Shown here one piece after another: positions 9,304-64,000 of a stretch of 64,000 nt of DNA (its first letter is position 1; every line of letters begins with the position of its first letter). The position numbers and the translations under genes are program-made. The stretch comes from Plotosus lineatus. Lineage: Eukaryota; Chordata; Actinopteri; Siluriformes; Plotosidae. The notes beneath the pieces were generated by a model. That model was not told where the DNA came from and ran no database searches. It was given only the letters and a program-made list of their open reading frames with translations. The stretch spans positions 41,870,001-41,934,000 of the forward strand of contig CM045733.1 in NCBI GenBank assembly GCA_024760905.1. The letters run 5' to 3'.

Positions 9304-9525
9304 TAGCTCCACCAAGGAGGTTGTGTTTTAACCTTGGTGTTGGTGTTTTGTTAGCAGGATTTGGACAGAACTCCTTAACATTTTGCAGATGATCATCAAA
9401 TGCTGAATCCGGGAATTTCTTTTGAAAGATTCTTTAACACGGAGAGAAGATGATTTTTACATGTTGATTCATGTGGTAGATTGTTGGGCTTGGCAGAGGT
9501 TTCTGCCCTCTGAGAGCTCTTGTTT
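9304..9525. repeat. Dispersed repeat (AGCTCCACCAAGGAGG type)
   Basis: Begins AGCTCCACCAAGGAGGTTGT and ends GGCTTGGCAGAGGTTTCTGC then TGAGAGCTC. The two ends are partly complementary. I recognise this as a common fish interspersed element, but its class cannot be assigned by eye. Confidence 0.55.
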
Positions 9526-10419
9526 CTTTCATTATCTTTGATCTGTCCGTCCTTTAAATCTGTAGCAGTTAATTGGTATTCAGTAATAAGGAACTGTTGA
9601 CATTTAGTCTGAATCCATGCAAGTGTTCAGCCTGCACAAGATTTTTTGTTTTTTGTAAATGTCCTCATGTGACCCTAACATTTGACCTATGATCTTAAAA
9701 CCTGTACAATTTCATGTGCATGGACCGAGCAAAAACATGTCTCCGGCGTGACCATGGTAAGGCATAATAAACTCCGCCATTCTTCTGGAAAGTTTTCTCA
9801 CTAGACTTTGGGGCAGCATAACTGTTGGCATTTATGTCCAGTCTTTTGTATCCAAGAGCATTTCTGAGGTCTGGCACTGATATTAAAACAAGGAGTACAC
9901 CTTAAAAAGAGGTTCCCAACCCCGAACCTGGTACCGCTACAACATGCAAGAGACAGTCAGGGGGTGCACATCCTCTTGGGTTATGTAGTTTAATTGTTAA
10001 GGCGCATGGAGGAAGGTTGCAGTGCAGAAGATGACACATGACAACATGACTTATAAATGTTTTTTTAACCTAGTTAAATGTTTGAGACACTTAAGATGTT
10101 GGAAAAGTTCTGAAATCAGGGGGAATGGTATCTTTTCATTTTATGATATGATGATGATATATATTGGTCCAGAACTTTACCCCAGTAATGTTATCGATGC
10201 ATCCCTGAAAACAAAAAGCTGTACATTTTTGTTTACAGGATTGTCACATGATTTCACATCCAGTGTTCTACTGATAGAGTCCTGTGCTGCTGTTCTCGGG
10301 TCAGTTGAATGTATGGACTCATGCACAATGTCCGACAATGTTGCTGAACTTATAGTCAAACAGCACGCAGCAGAATCCTCCTTTATTTTTTATCACAACT
10401 CATGGAATCCAGTCTGTTC

Positions 10420-10455
<36 letters not shown>

Positions 10456-10766
10456 AAAAGAACTGATCATTGATCAGCGGTGCAGTGTGTGACACCTCGG
10501 TGTAGAACAAGCGGAGTTCATAAAAATTGTGCAGATGGGCCAGACAACATTAAAACCGAAGAGAGTCTGAGAACATCTCTGTAAGTCGACTCATCCAAGA
10601 GCTGCTCTGCATCTGTCTCAGTCTCTGGTATTGAGTTCATATTAGCGACTCTGTGGGATTAAACCTCCCTCATGTAATAGAGAGCGCGACTCTATCTACA
10701 GTGAAAAAGACAGTCAGACAATCACCTTCCTCCCTTTACAGCAGTCCAGGACCTCCTTTCCTCCTT

Positions 10767-10804
<38 letters not shown>

Positions 10805-10820
10805 TGTTGTGTCTCCGCTC

Positions 10821-54897
<44,077 letters not shown>

Positions 54898-55349
54898 CTG
54901 AAATACAGTAACACCTTCAATCCCAAACTGCATTAAACTTCAAACTCCCAAATATATACATTACTAATGCAACATTAACCCACACACACTGGTCCACACA
55001 TCCTGCAATTTTCTTAACAAAAAGGTCTTTTCAAAGATAAAAGTGCAATTGTGGACACACAAATTCTAAACTCATGAGCTGGCTAATGTCCTCGACTCAA
55101 TTTTACGAAGTGCTGGAGTAAAAATTAATTAGAATTCAAACCAAACTAAAAGCAGTGGTGGTGTTTAACTAAAAAGTTCAAAAGTCTTCAGAGTAGCAAT
55201 TTCCTTGGCTCAAGACTTCGTCAACTGAGAAGTAACAAGGTCTATCTGTCATTAGAATGAAATGGTAGACAAACCTTGTTAATTCAAGGTTGATGACTTG
55301 TCCAGCCCTGATGGTGCAAAACTCTTATTCTGGCAGTGAAGGGTGCATT

Positions 55350-55470
55350 CCTTTACTCATTTTCTGAACCGTTCATCAGTTCATCATTTTCTGAACCACT
55401 TAATCCGAATTAGGGTCACAAGAAGGCTGGCATCTTAGCTGTGGACAGTTTGCCAGGCCATCACAATGAA
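55350..55470 (-). repeat. Tail-B repeat fragment
   Basis: TCATTTTCTGAACCACTTAA, TCCGAATTAGGGTCACAAGA and GCCAGGCCATCACA. The first bases are duplicated (TTTTCTGAACC occurs twice, 30 bp apart). Confidence 0.6.
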
Positions 55471-56305
55471 GGATACATGTCCAGAGTAAATTAATAGTTA
55501 TATTGGGAACATCCAGAATATTCAGAGCAAGGTTACGTGTTTGCTTAATTCAACTTTCTTTTCTTCCCATTCACTTTCCATAACTTCTCTCTGAATGATC
55601 ATTAATTAATAATTTTATTCTCGTTATTTATTTGGCCTGTATATCGCTCTTAAATGCCATTCAATCGTATTTCAGTTCGAGGTCAGATCCATGCACAACT
55701 GAGACACGCATTTCTTCGCTTAAATTCTACCTCACATGTGTATCCCAAACATAACCAAACTGTATTTGTGTTACATCTGACGCTGTGTTCAACTAAAGCT
55801 CATATCTCAGCATGTCTGATGTTTAACTAACAAAGTCGAACAAATACACCCACTCATCTTGGAACGTCCAGCTTCAACCCTGAGTTCGGCACATGATGTC
55901 CTGTCAGTTTGGCCACTTAAGTTCTTTTTTTTTTTTTAACTTTACTTTTTTGTAATAAGAGTTGCACTGTAAATACTGGTTTTGCTTTAATTCAATCAAT
56001 AACCACGATTAAGCAGTTCTGGTGAGCTTTTCACTCTGCACCATGTGTACCCTCCCTTGCCTTCTTTCCAAATGTGTATGAGTATACAGTGGCCATCAGG
56101 TGGCTTTAGACTACTTCTACTACGTAAATTTTATGCTTCTTTGTCTTTTGTTTTATTTAATTTTATATAATCTTTAAGCTTCCCCACATTCAGGCTGTCA
56201 AGAAGAAGACACTGTTGAGAGTTTTGTTAATTTAATGAACACACATATCTACAACAAATTAGTATGTATCTGAGGGAATGCAAGCAATTATTGAATGATC
56301 TATAG

Positions 56306-56647
56306 CAGGGGTCACCAACCTTTTTGAAACTGAGAGCTACTTCATGGGTACCAATTAATGCGAAGGGCTACTAGGTCGATACACACCTCTGAAATTACAA
56401 ATTTGCTCAATTTACATTTAATTAGATTTAATTAGATGTTATTATTAATAATTAATGATATTCATCTATGTGAAGATATTGACTTGATTTAAAAATATAT
56501 TCAAAAAAATTATATGCAGCTCAATGGAGAGTGGCGCTGTCCTAAAAATGGGCCTGTCCTAAAAATAGCAGTGAACAGGTCCGCGGGCAACTTATATTGT
56601 CCTTGCGGGCTACCTGGTGCCCACGGGCACCACGTTGGTGATCCCTG
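56306..56647. mobile_element. hAT MITE with perfect 8-bp duplication
   Basis: 342 bp. Termini CAGGGGTCACCAACCTTTTT and CCACGTTGGTGATCCCTG. ATCTATAG at 56298-56305 and 56648-56655. No coding frame. Confidence 0.88.
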
Positions 56648-56707
56648 ATCTATAGTATAACCGAGAAAAGCCAATTTATACAATTGCTTGATAAGACATT
56701 TAAAATA

Positions 56708-57041
56708 CAGTCGGCCCTCTACTTACGAAATTAATCCGTTCCAGAGCCTTTTCGTAACCTGGAGTTTTCATAAGTACAGGTGCATTCTACATGTAAAACG
56801 CGTGATTCGTTCCAAGGCTCCCAAGACTACCCCATATACCCTTTAAAAATGATAAAAATACACCAATTTTGTATTAAATATGCATGAAATATGTGTGAAA
56901 AGTAAAAGAAAATTAAACCACTTAAACATTTTATTAACATATTAAACCATTTTATTAACATATTTATTAATTAAACCATTATTAAACCTTTTTTATTAAC
57001 GCACATATACACACACACACACAAAACACTGCCTCTCTCTA

Positions 57042-57107
<66 letters not shown>

Positions 57108-57724
57108 GGCACACTCTGCAGAATGCGGGCTCCGCCCACACGCAGCGCACAGCCGACGGAGCTTTTGAGACGGGGTGTTGTATTTAAAGCGGAATTACCT
57201 GTTTGAAAGATCTGAGGTCCGGATTCAATCTTAACTTGCTTCCTTGCAAGATCAGAGGTCTTTTGTCCAACGGAGCATTCTGTGCACGGGACATTTGTGG
57301 CGCCTCCCACTTCCGTGCACAAAAATGCTTCATGGCCGAATGCGGAGCTTTTCAGACGGGGCGCGGCTCAGTCGGACCTCCTCAAATAAGATGCAATGAG
57401 TACTGTACTCTCAAAACTCTCAAAACTCACAAAACTCACGAACCAACAGTACATCTCTGCTTTACATGTGTGACAAACAAGCTTATGGGTACAGTACTAT
57501 GGAGATTTAGCTCCCTCCTGGCCAATGGGAGGCCAGCAGGGTAGAATGTTGGGAGACAGCCAATGAGAGAGCAACTCGCCCATTGTTTGAATTTTTGAAT
57601 GGTGCGTTTGGCGCTTTTCGTAAGAAGAGGTTGTTTCGTATACAGAGGGCAAAAATTTAGGAAAATGTTTTTCGCAACCTGGATTTTTCGTATTCAGAGG
57701 TTTTTGTAAGTAGCGGGCCGACTG
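56708..57724. mobile_element. Tigger-like family T1, complete
   Basis: 1017 bp, TA-flanked. Termini CAGTCGGCCCTCTACTTACG and GTAAGTAGCGGGCCGACTG. The interior has (CA)n and (CT)n tracts at 57008-57102, a decayed frame on the minus strand (DLARKQVKIESGPQIFQTG) and one CCAAT-rich unit at 57505-57590. Confidence 0.85.
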
Positions 57725-58081
57725 TATTTGAAAACTAGACAGTCAAGTTACTTCTTGTGTGTCTCAATTGTGATATATTGAAGAAAATTTGTGATTTTAA
57801 GAATAGTACAAATAATATGATTTAGTCATATTTATCATATGATTTGGGATTTTAGCGGCAACTAAGCCACAATTTTCCACTTTAGAGTGAATGTCAGCAC
57901 ATGGGGAGAGACCTCCATTGTCAGAACATAACGTAATTTATCATATATAAACTTATGGGACTATACCCTTCAAGAATTGGACTTACTTGATGGCAATGAT
58001 GCAATAACTCAACATATAAAAGAATGCAATAAATAAATAAATAAATAAATAAAAGCTTCTCACCAATCAGAAATAAGAAAA

Positions 58082-58862
58082 TACCGTATTTTTCGATAAG
58101 GTGCATTTAAAAGCCTTTAATCCTCAAAACATTGACAGTGCGCCCTATGTGTGGGTGAAGCCATGCGGCACCATCTCACTGACACCGTCAAAACCCAAGT
58201 GCAGGAAACTAATTCAGAGCTTACCATTATTCCGATGGATTAACCAAAGAAGTCCAACTGCTAGATATTGGTGACAATATGTCGTAAGTTAGAGGGATCC
58301 AGGCTTTATGTCCAAATACCGGCATTACTGCTATTATAGTCAGTTGACTCGCAACCTTCTTGAATTTATAAGTACATTGATACAGCTCCTTAAGAGTAAT
58401 GACCTCCATTCTGTAATGAGCACAATACTCACACTGCGAATGGGCGTCACCATGGTTTTTTTACTGTGATGATGCTGTCTCTTTAAGGGGGTGTGGCTGA
58501 GAGAAGTTAGGTCACAACCCGGAAGACTTCTAATCTCCAGCTCTATTGACCTGTGATTCCATGTACGAGGGAATAATAGATAATACAATATTATAATATA
58601 ACATAATAATAAAAAAAAATAATCGAGAGATCCAGGCTTTATGTCCAACTCGCGCAACTGTTAAACTCAGACATTAAAGACGAATAATTTGATGGATTTG
58701 TGGAAGAGGAATGAACTGAAAAAGTTAGTTTTTTGTTTTATATTGTTACAACTGAACAATGTTGAGAGTTACTGTGAGAGTTGAATCAAGTTTGACTTAT
58801 TTGATGTTTGTTTTGCTTAATGCACCTTATAATCCGGTGCGCCTTATGGCCCAGAAAATGAG
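58082..58862. mobile_element. Probable DNA transposon with TACCGTATTTTTCG end
   Basis: The left end is TACCGTATTTTTCGATAAGG, TGCATTTAAAAGCC. Near the right is GCACCTTATAATCCGGTGCG CCTTATGG, the inverse theme. An internal pair (ATCCAGGCTTTATGTCCAA at about 58302 and 58630) recurs. I recognise the ends as a common vertebrate repeat, but the right terminus is incomplete. Confidence 0.5.
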
Positions 58863-59077
58863 GTTTGTTAAATAGATAGTAATAGAATATAAGCAATTGA
58901 ATCACTCATCAGTTAGTTGCTAGATTGTCCCTAACACCAACATGAAGACAATGCAAATATTTAAGCAAATTTGGAATTTTGAATTCTGACTAACAATTTC
59001 TTAGTTAACTGCCAAGTCAGCTCATCATGAATGCGGATGTGAATAACTTCAGCACTAAAGCACACATATTACATGGA

Positions 59078-59325
59078 TTACTGGGTTATCAAAGGCGTGC
59101 CATGTCTCTCACTGTCTATGGTGAGAGGCATGTAAAAGAACCACTGCTGACATTCGTAAAGAGTAGGCTGCAAAGCCGTCAGCGTGTTTCTGTCCCTTGC
59201 TAAAAGGGTTGTGACAGGAAGGGCATCCGACGTAAAAACCTTTGCCAAATCAAAAACGTGCGAATCAGATGATTCGCTGTGGCGACTCCCGAGTAAAAAG
59301 GAAAAAGCCGAAAGGAAGACAGACA
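59078..59325 (+). mobile_element. SINE with tail A, head missing
   Basis: Starts within the body (CTGGGTTATCAAAGGCGTGC). It then has GAACCACTGCTGACATTCGT, GGAAGGGCATCCGACGTAAA, AACCTTTGCCAAATC, ATTCGCTGTGGCGACTCCCG and CGAAAGGAAGACAG. The clearest copy of the LINE-shared tail on the plus strand. Confidence 0.85.
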
Positions 59326-59601
59326 GACAAACATACATTCATAAATTTACAATGTCCTGGAAGAGCAAATGCTCCTTAACAAGCCTCCTATTTAACATTT
59401 CTCAAATAATTTATTTTACACTGAGTCTCTGAAGACCCCTTCTAATAGAATAAAGGTTACGCATTATTGGTCAAGCCCTGAAGTACAGAGGAAGCAGATG
59501 GAACTCTCAGCTTGCGAGTGTTTTATAGATCAGTAATGCTGCCATGTGCAGGATAATCTTTCAAAAAAACTGCACACTACTTCATTGAAAATTTGTGTGC
59601 T

Positions 59602-59965
59602 TTACTCTAAAATGTGTGATTTATGATTTGGGGGCGTAGCAGATGCCACCATGTTTTGGCAGGGTCTCCGGTCCATCATCCCTTCTGTCAATGCTACACG
59701 TTCTTCAGTTCTGACTGTTCGCTTCAGCACTGTTGTCTTTATGTCACTCATGTGCAAACATTGTGTTCTCACTATGTTTTTATGCCCATCCAGAATGGCT
59801 TTAATAGGATTATATGAAAAGATCTGCAGGGGTGATGATGGTGTTCCAAAACAACCACAATGCCGACTTTCAGTCCAGATCTCTGGGTCTATTTTGGCTA
59901 AAAACAAGTTTCTCTGCAGTGGGTTGAACTCCCCATGGGCAATCAGATCATGGTAAATATTTACA
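59602..59965 (-). other. Unidentified ~115-codon open frame
   Basis: On the minus strand a frame open from about 59965 reads KHTVNIYHDLIAHGEFNPLQ, then LAKIDPEIWTESRHCGCFG, SYNPIKAILDGHKN, TEERVALTEGMMDRRPCQNM and SATPPNHKSHILE-stop. It looks protein-like and unlike simple repeat, but I recognise no family. It may be a piece of a transposon or a pseudogene in met intron 10. No start, splice or polyA signal supports a working gene. Confidence 0.25.
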
Positions 59966-60257
59966 GTGTGCTTAGAAACACTAATGGTGCATATTTATCT
60001 TCCATGTCAAAGAGAAAAACATGACCTTCAGAAGATGGTATTTTAAACTTTGGCAAAGACTCGAAAATCTTCAAACTTCAACAGTGGTTTTATAGAAAAA
60101 GTTTAAATTCAATTATTTTTATTTAAACTCTGAAATATAATGTCATAACAGTTCACATTATTCTAAATTGTCAATAAAACAAATTCAATTCAAATGACCT
60201 TTGGTCTGAGGGAAAATTCTGTTGCTGTTTCAGCACTACTCAAATTGCACATTAATA

Positions 60258-60879
60258 CAGTAGGCCTTCTACTTACGAAAGCCTCTGAATACGAAAAATC
60301 CAGGTTACAAAACACATTTCCCGAAATTTTCATCCTCTTTTTACGAAAAGCGCCAAATGCGCCATTCACAAATTCAAAGATTGCGTGAGTTGCTCTCTCA
60401 TTGGCTGTCTCCCAACATCCCGCACCACTGGCCTCCCATTGGCCAGGAGGCAGCTGAACTGTACCCATACTTCCTGTACCCATACTTCCTGTTCGTCACA
60501 CGAGAGAGAGAGAAAGGAGAGTTGAACAGGACTGTTGGCTAGAGAATTTATTTTGAGATTGATCATTGCAGTGTTATATTTCGTTATCTATCATGGACTC
60601 AGAAAATACAGAAAAGCAGAAAAACAATGACGATTATTCCGAAATAATATTGAAGCAGAAGGAGCATGAAAACAGTGCTCCGTAGGACAAGACCGCCGAT
60701 CTCGCAAGGAAGCAAGTTAATATTGAATCAGGACCTCTGATCTTTCAAACAGTTACTGTAATTCCACTTTAAATATAACATTCCATCCATTTAAACAATT
60801 AAATACAATTTCTCTGTCAGCTCCATGCTGCGTGTGGGTGGAGCCCACATTCGGCAAAACACGACAGAGAAATAGAGAG

Positions 60880-60939
<60 letters not shown>

Positions 60940-60952
60940 CAGAAAGACAGTG

Positions 60953-61000
<48 letters not shown>

Positions 61001-61288
61001 ATAAAAAAATGTTTAATAATGGTTTAATTAATAAATATGTTAATAAAATGGTTTAATATGTTAATAAAATGTTTAAATGGTTAAATAAATTATTTTATTT
61101 TACTTTTAACACATATTTCATACAAAATTAGTGTACTGTTATCATTTTTAAAGGGTTTATGAGGTAGTCTTGGGAGCCTTGGAACGAATCACGTGTATTA
61201 CATGTAAAATGCACCTCTACTTACGAAAACTCCAGGTTATGACAAAGGCTCTGGAATGAATTAATTTCATAAGTAGAGGAGCCAACTG
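60258..61288. mobile_element. Tigger-like family T1, complete
   Basis: 1031 bp, TA-flanked. Left end CAGTAGGCCTTCTACTTACG, right end CATAAGTAGAGGAGCCAACTG. One CCAAT-rich unit lies at 60388-60450. A decayed frame begins MDSENTEKQKN at 60593, and (TG)n and (GA)n tracts lie at 60883-60998. Confidence 0.82.
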
Positions 61289-61489
61289 TAATATTATGTA
61301 CAATTAAGTTTTCATACAACAACAAAATAAAGTCATTCAACGTGAATTAAATTCAAAGCAGATGTGCAAAATGTCATAGAGTGTAAGGTATGCCCATCAT
61401 GCTGCATAGATAATGTAGCAAATGGGTCCTTTATGGGAGGTGGCTTTAGTCACCCATGTGGTATTCTTATGTAGATGTAAATAAAAAAG

Positions 61490-61870
61490 TGAAAAAAATT
61501 GATGGTTTGTGTTTGACCTTTAAAAGGCAGGATCAAAGTAATTGTCTCGTTTGAAAATCCATATATGGTTTCCTATTAGTGTTCCATAGTAACAGCATGT
61601 CTATTGAAACTTGCTTAAAAGTTACAGTATAAGTGCTCTTTGGCACGCCAAAATCAGACCATCTCTGGAACTTAGGCGTGATGGCTTACCCAACAGGTTT
61701 GGTGAAAATCCATTCACAGATGTGGTCAGAATTTTGTTGACAAGCAAACAAAAATCTCTATTTTGGACAGAGGTGAAAAGCCAAGAGTTATTTGTTTGCT
61801 GGAGCAGAAATGATGCTTTGGGATGTCAATAATTTTGGAAAATATTTTGGAGGGATAACAAATGCAAAAC
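61490..61870. repeat. Degraded repeat shared with 44285-44600
   Basis: Shares CCATATATGGTTTCCTATTA, CCATAGTAACAGCATGTCTA and GATGTCAATAATTTTGGAAA with the intron 15 copy. Probably an old DNA element. Confidence 0.45.
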
Positions 61871-62177
61871 CACATTTTTGTGACAGACATAACTGTTTTT
61901 ATCATAAATTTATCAGAGCTGCTAAATTCTCAGTTCCAATTGGTCAGAAAGTTAATTTTAAGTCAATAGCACAACAAAAAGTCTCAGATTGATATTAATC
62001 TGCTTATTTTAATGTGTTTGTGCTTCTGTGGAAACAACATACAAATACAGTACACACGAATGGATTAATAAACAAAATTGTTAATTGGTGGTATGGACTG
62101 CAATGGCAGAATGCAGTAAAATATTTTATTGATGTAAACATAGGCAGATAAGTTCACAAGCTCATAATTGCTTAAAA

Positions 62178-62277
<100 letters not shown>

Positions 62278-63519
62278 AACAAGGGTCAGGCAATCAGCAA
62301 GCAGCTCATGAAAATCTACACTGACAAACTGTAAAAATGACTTTCCACTGCTAGTGATATGAACTTTCACCAAAATTATTAAGGATTATAATTACACTTA
62401 CAGATACTCTCGTACTAATTAGACTTCATGTTAGTGAAGTTTCTGTAACACGGTATGTATTTTTATCTGGTTTCACTCAAATCAGGATGAGTTTCTCCTT
62501 TGAGTCTGGTTCCTTTTAAGGTTTATTCCAGGTGTCGTCTAAAAAATGTATTTTATTGTCACTATAGCCGCAGGTTTGCTAACTGGGGACGTTTATGGTT
62601 TGTAGAAAATAATTATTAAATTCAATCTTTTGCTCTACTATCCATTCAAGAGATTTTCTCATTTCTGCTTGGTGAAAAGCCATAAAACAATTCTTGGTAT
62701 TGCTACACACTGCAATAAACTGTCTGAAGGCCAATTTTAAAACTTCCTGGTCAATGCAAAAAACTGATAAAGTAATATTTGGTTAAAAAATAAATAAATA
62801 AATAAATAAATATAAACAAACAAATAAATAAATACATAATAATAATAATAATAATAATAACAACAACAACAACAATAATAATAATAATAATAATAAAATT
62901 AATTAATTAGAAATGCCACTGTCTTCAAAATAAAATAAGTTCTCACCATGAAATACTTCAAATGTACTATTGTCTACTATCAATTATATAATTTAGTTTT
63001 CATATGATATATGATATAGACAATTTATCTCAGAAGGTTTTATTCACCTCAGGTGTCAGCATAGGCATATTAAAGCTTCTCGACTGAATGATTTTCTATA
63101 TCATACTTCACTTTGAAAAATAATTGCCTATTATGTCCATTGGATAATGTTCGAATCAAAATGACTGACACTCAATTTCTCACATTCACTTGTAGAAGGC
63201 AGCTTTATTATTATGACCTTATAAATCAGATCAGTAAAATCTTGTTATATGTTTTGTGTAGTATATTATAACCTTTGAATGAGTTTAAAAACACATTGTT
63301 TATCTTGTGATTTTCTTACATTGGGATATTCCAAAACAAAGTATTCACCTCAGGACCTATTCAGCAACATCCACCTCACGTCTGGTAAGCATGCCTTATT
63401 CTTTACTTATTGATCAAATCCCAGTGAAATGTCACCTCATACTTTGTAAAATAAACAATGTAATGCCACATTGTTGTCTGCATTTAATTGTGAGGTTAAA
63501 GTAAAAACTGTCCAACGTG

Positions 63520-63615
63520 TACCATGCCCTCACCCAGAGTCAGCTGAGATGGGCGCCAGCCTCCCAGCAGCACTAATTAGGATTAAGCAGTAGAGAAAAT
63601 GAATGGATGAATAAA
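63520..63615 (+). repeat. SINE tail B fragment
   Basis: CCATGCCCTCACCCAGAGTC, AGCTGAGATGGGCGCCAGCC, AGCACTAATTAGGATTAAGC, then GAATGGATGAATAA. Confidence 0.75.
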
Positions 63616-63756
63616 TAATTTACTGTTCTTTTTGCCAAGGTGCCCTTGGAGTATATACTTAAACAATTATGGTTGCAAAAATTCATATTATGCAATCCAC
63701 CTCCTTCACCTTCAGTTACTTTAACAGAATTGTTAATGAGTACATAAATTATATAT

Positions 63757-64000
63757 AAAAAGATCCCTTACTTCCTGTGGTTAATTGGGACCGAGATCCC
63801 CCCGTGACCACCAAATTCTGTGAAGTAGGATCACCCCTCAACCCCTCAGGGCTGAAGTATACGTACATGTATGTGTATATAATATCAATAAATACATATT
63901 CAATGCTATAAATGCATATATTAACAATTAAACATTAAAAAGTAATGCATAACATCTAAATAAAATATAAATACACGCACACTCAGATGCGCACCTCTCA
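63757..64000 (-). mobile_element. Tigger-like family T3, cut by the window edge
   Basis: AAAAGATCCCTTACTTCCTG, TTAATTGGGACCGAGATCCC and CGTACATGTATGTGTATATA are the inverse of the right end of the 14.0 and 32.5 kb copies. The rest lies past 64000. Confidence 0.7.

Larger units (their letters stand above)
8820..10820 (-). other. met: Probable met 3' untranslated region
   Basis: This is the stretch from the met stop codon to the polyadenylation signal at 8841-8846. It has no other recognised exon and no full SINE or LINE. It contains a dispersed repeat at 9304-9525 and a (TA)n(TG)n tract at 10419-10455. An earlier AATAAA (minus strand, near 10383) could give a shorter 3' UTR. The extent is inferred, not shown. 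Confidence 0.45.

Noticed and set aside
57050..57322. A minus-strand gene reading CSVGQKTSDLARKQVKIESG
   Set aside because: It lies inside the T1 element, recurs in decayed form at about 60690 and ends in a microsatellite; best seen as element interior.

Overview
The window is vertebrate DNA, most likely from a ray-finned fish. It carries split genes with GT-AG introns, a met-type receptor tyrosine kinase, an olfm4-type olfactomedin gene, V-SINE-like (DANA/HE1-type) repeats and very abundant microsatellites. Nothing in it is prokaryotic. No finer taxon can be fixed from sequence alone.

Layout. (1) 1-2.9 kb: SINE and LINE pieces, plus a minus-strand TATA box and a short signal-peptide-like first exon at 722-754. 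(2) 3.3-6.4 kb: a complete five-exon olfm4-like gene on the plus strand, encoding a secreted coiled-coil plus olfactomedin-domain protein of about 461 aa. (3) 8.8-54.9 kb: the 3' part of met on the minus strand. Eleven exons, equivalent to human exons 11-21, cover the last IPT domain, the membrane segment, the juxtamembrane degron exon, the whole kinase domain and the docking tail. All junctions are GT-AG and in phase, with no stop or frameshift, so the gene looks functional. The Sema, PSI and first IPT exons lie beyond the right edge. (4) 54.9-64 kb: part of intron 10, with no recognisable exon.

met and olfm4-like are convergent. They share no visible pathway, and each carries its own polyadenylation signal. 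Nearly everything else is transposable elements nested in the met introns. Retroelements include a full-length RTE-like LINE with an 11-bp target duplication and one in-frame stop, a 5'-truncated copy with a 14-bp duplication, degraded L2/CR1-like LINEs, and an R4-like fragment. SINEs include tRNA-headed families, one of which appears to be built partly from the two ends of the RTE-like LINE. DNA transposons include at least five families of pogo/Tigger-like elements (TA-flanked, termini starting CAG), three or four hAT elements, and a mariner-like MITE.

The strongest leads are: the composite SINE with two interchangeable tails; a chimeric LINE-5'/antisense-SINE insertion at 1.2-1.7 kb bounded by a 13-bp duplication; a large foldback element at 40.6-42.1 kb; and microsatellites or tandem acceptors placed directly at splice sites of olfm4-like exon 5 and met exons 14, 18 and 20. 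All family names come from reading motifs by eye, without database searches.
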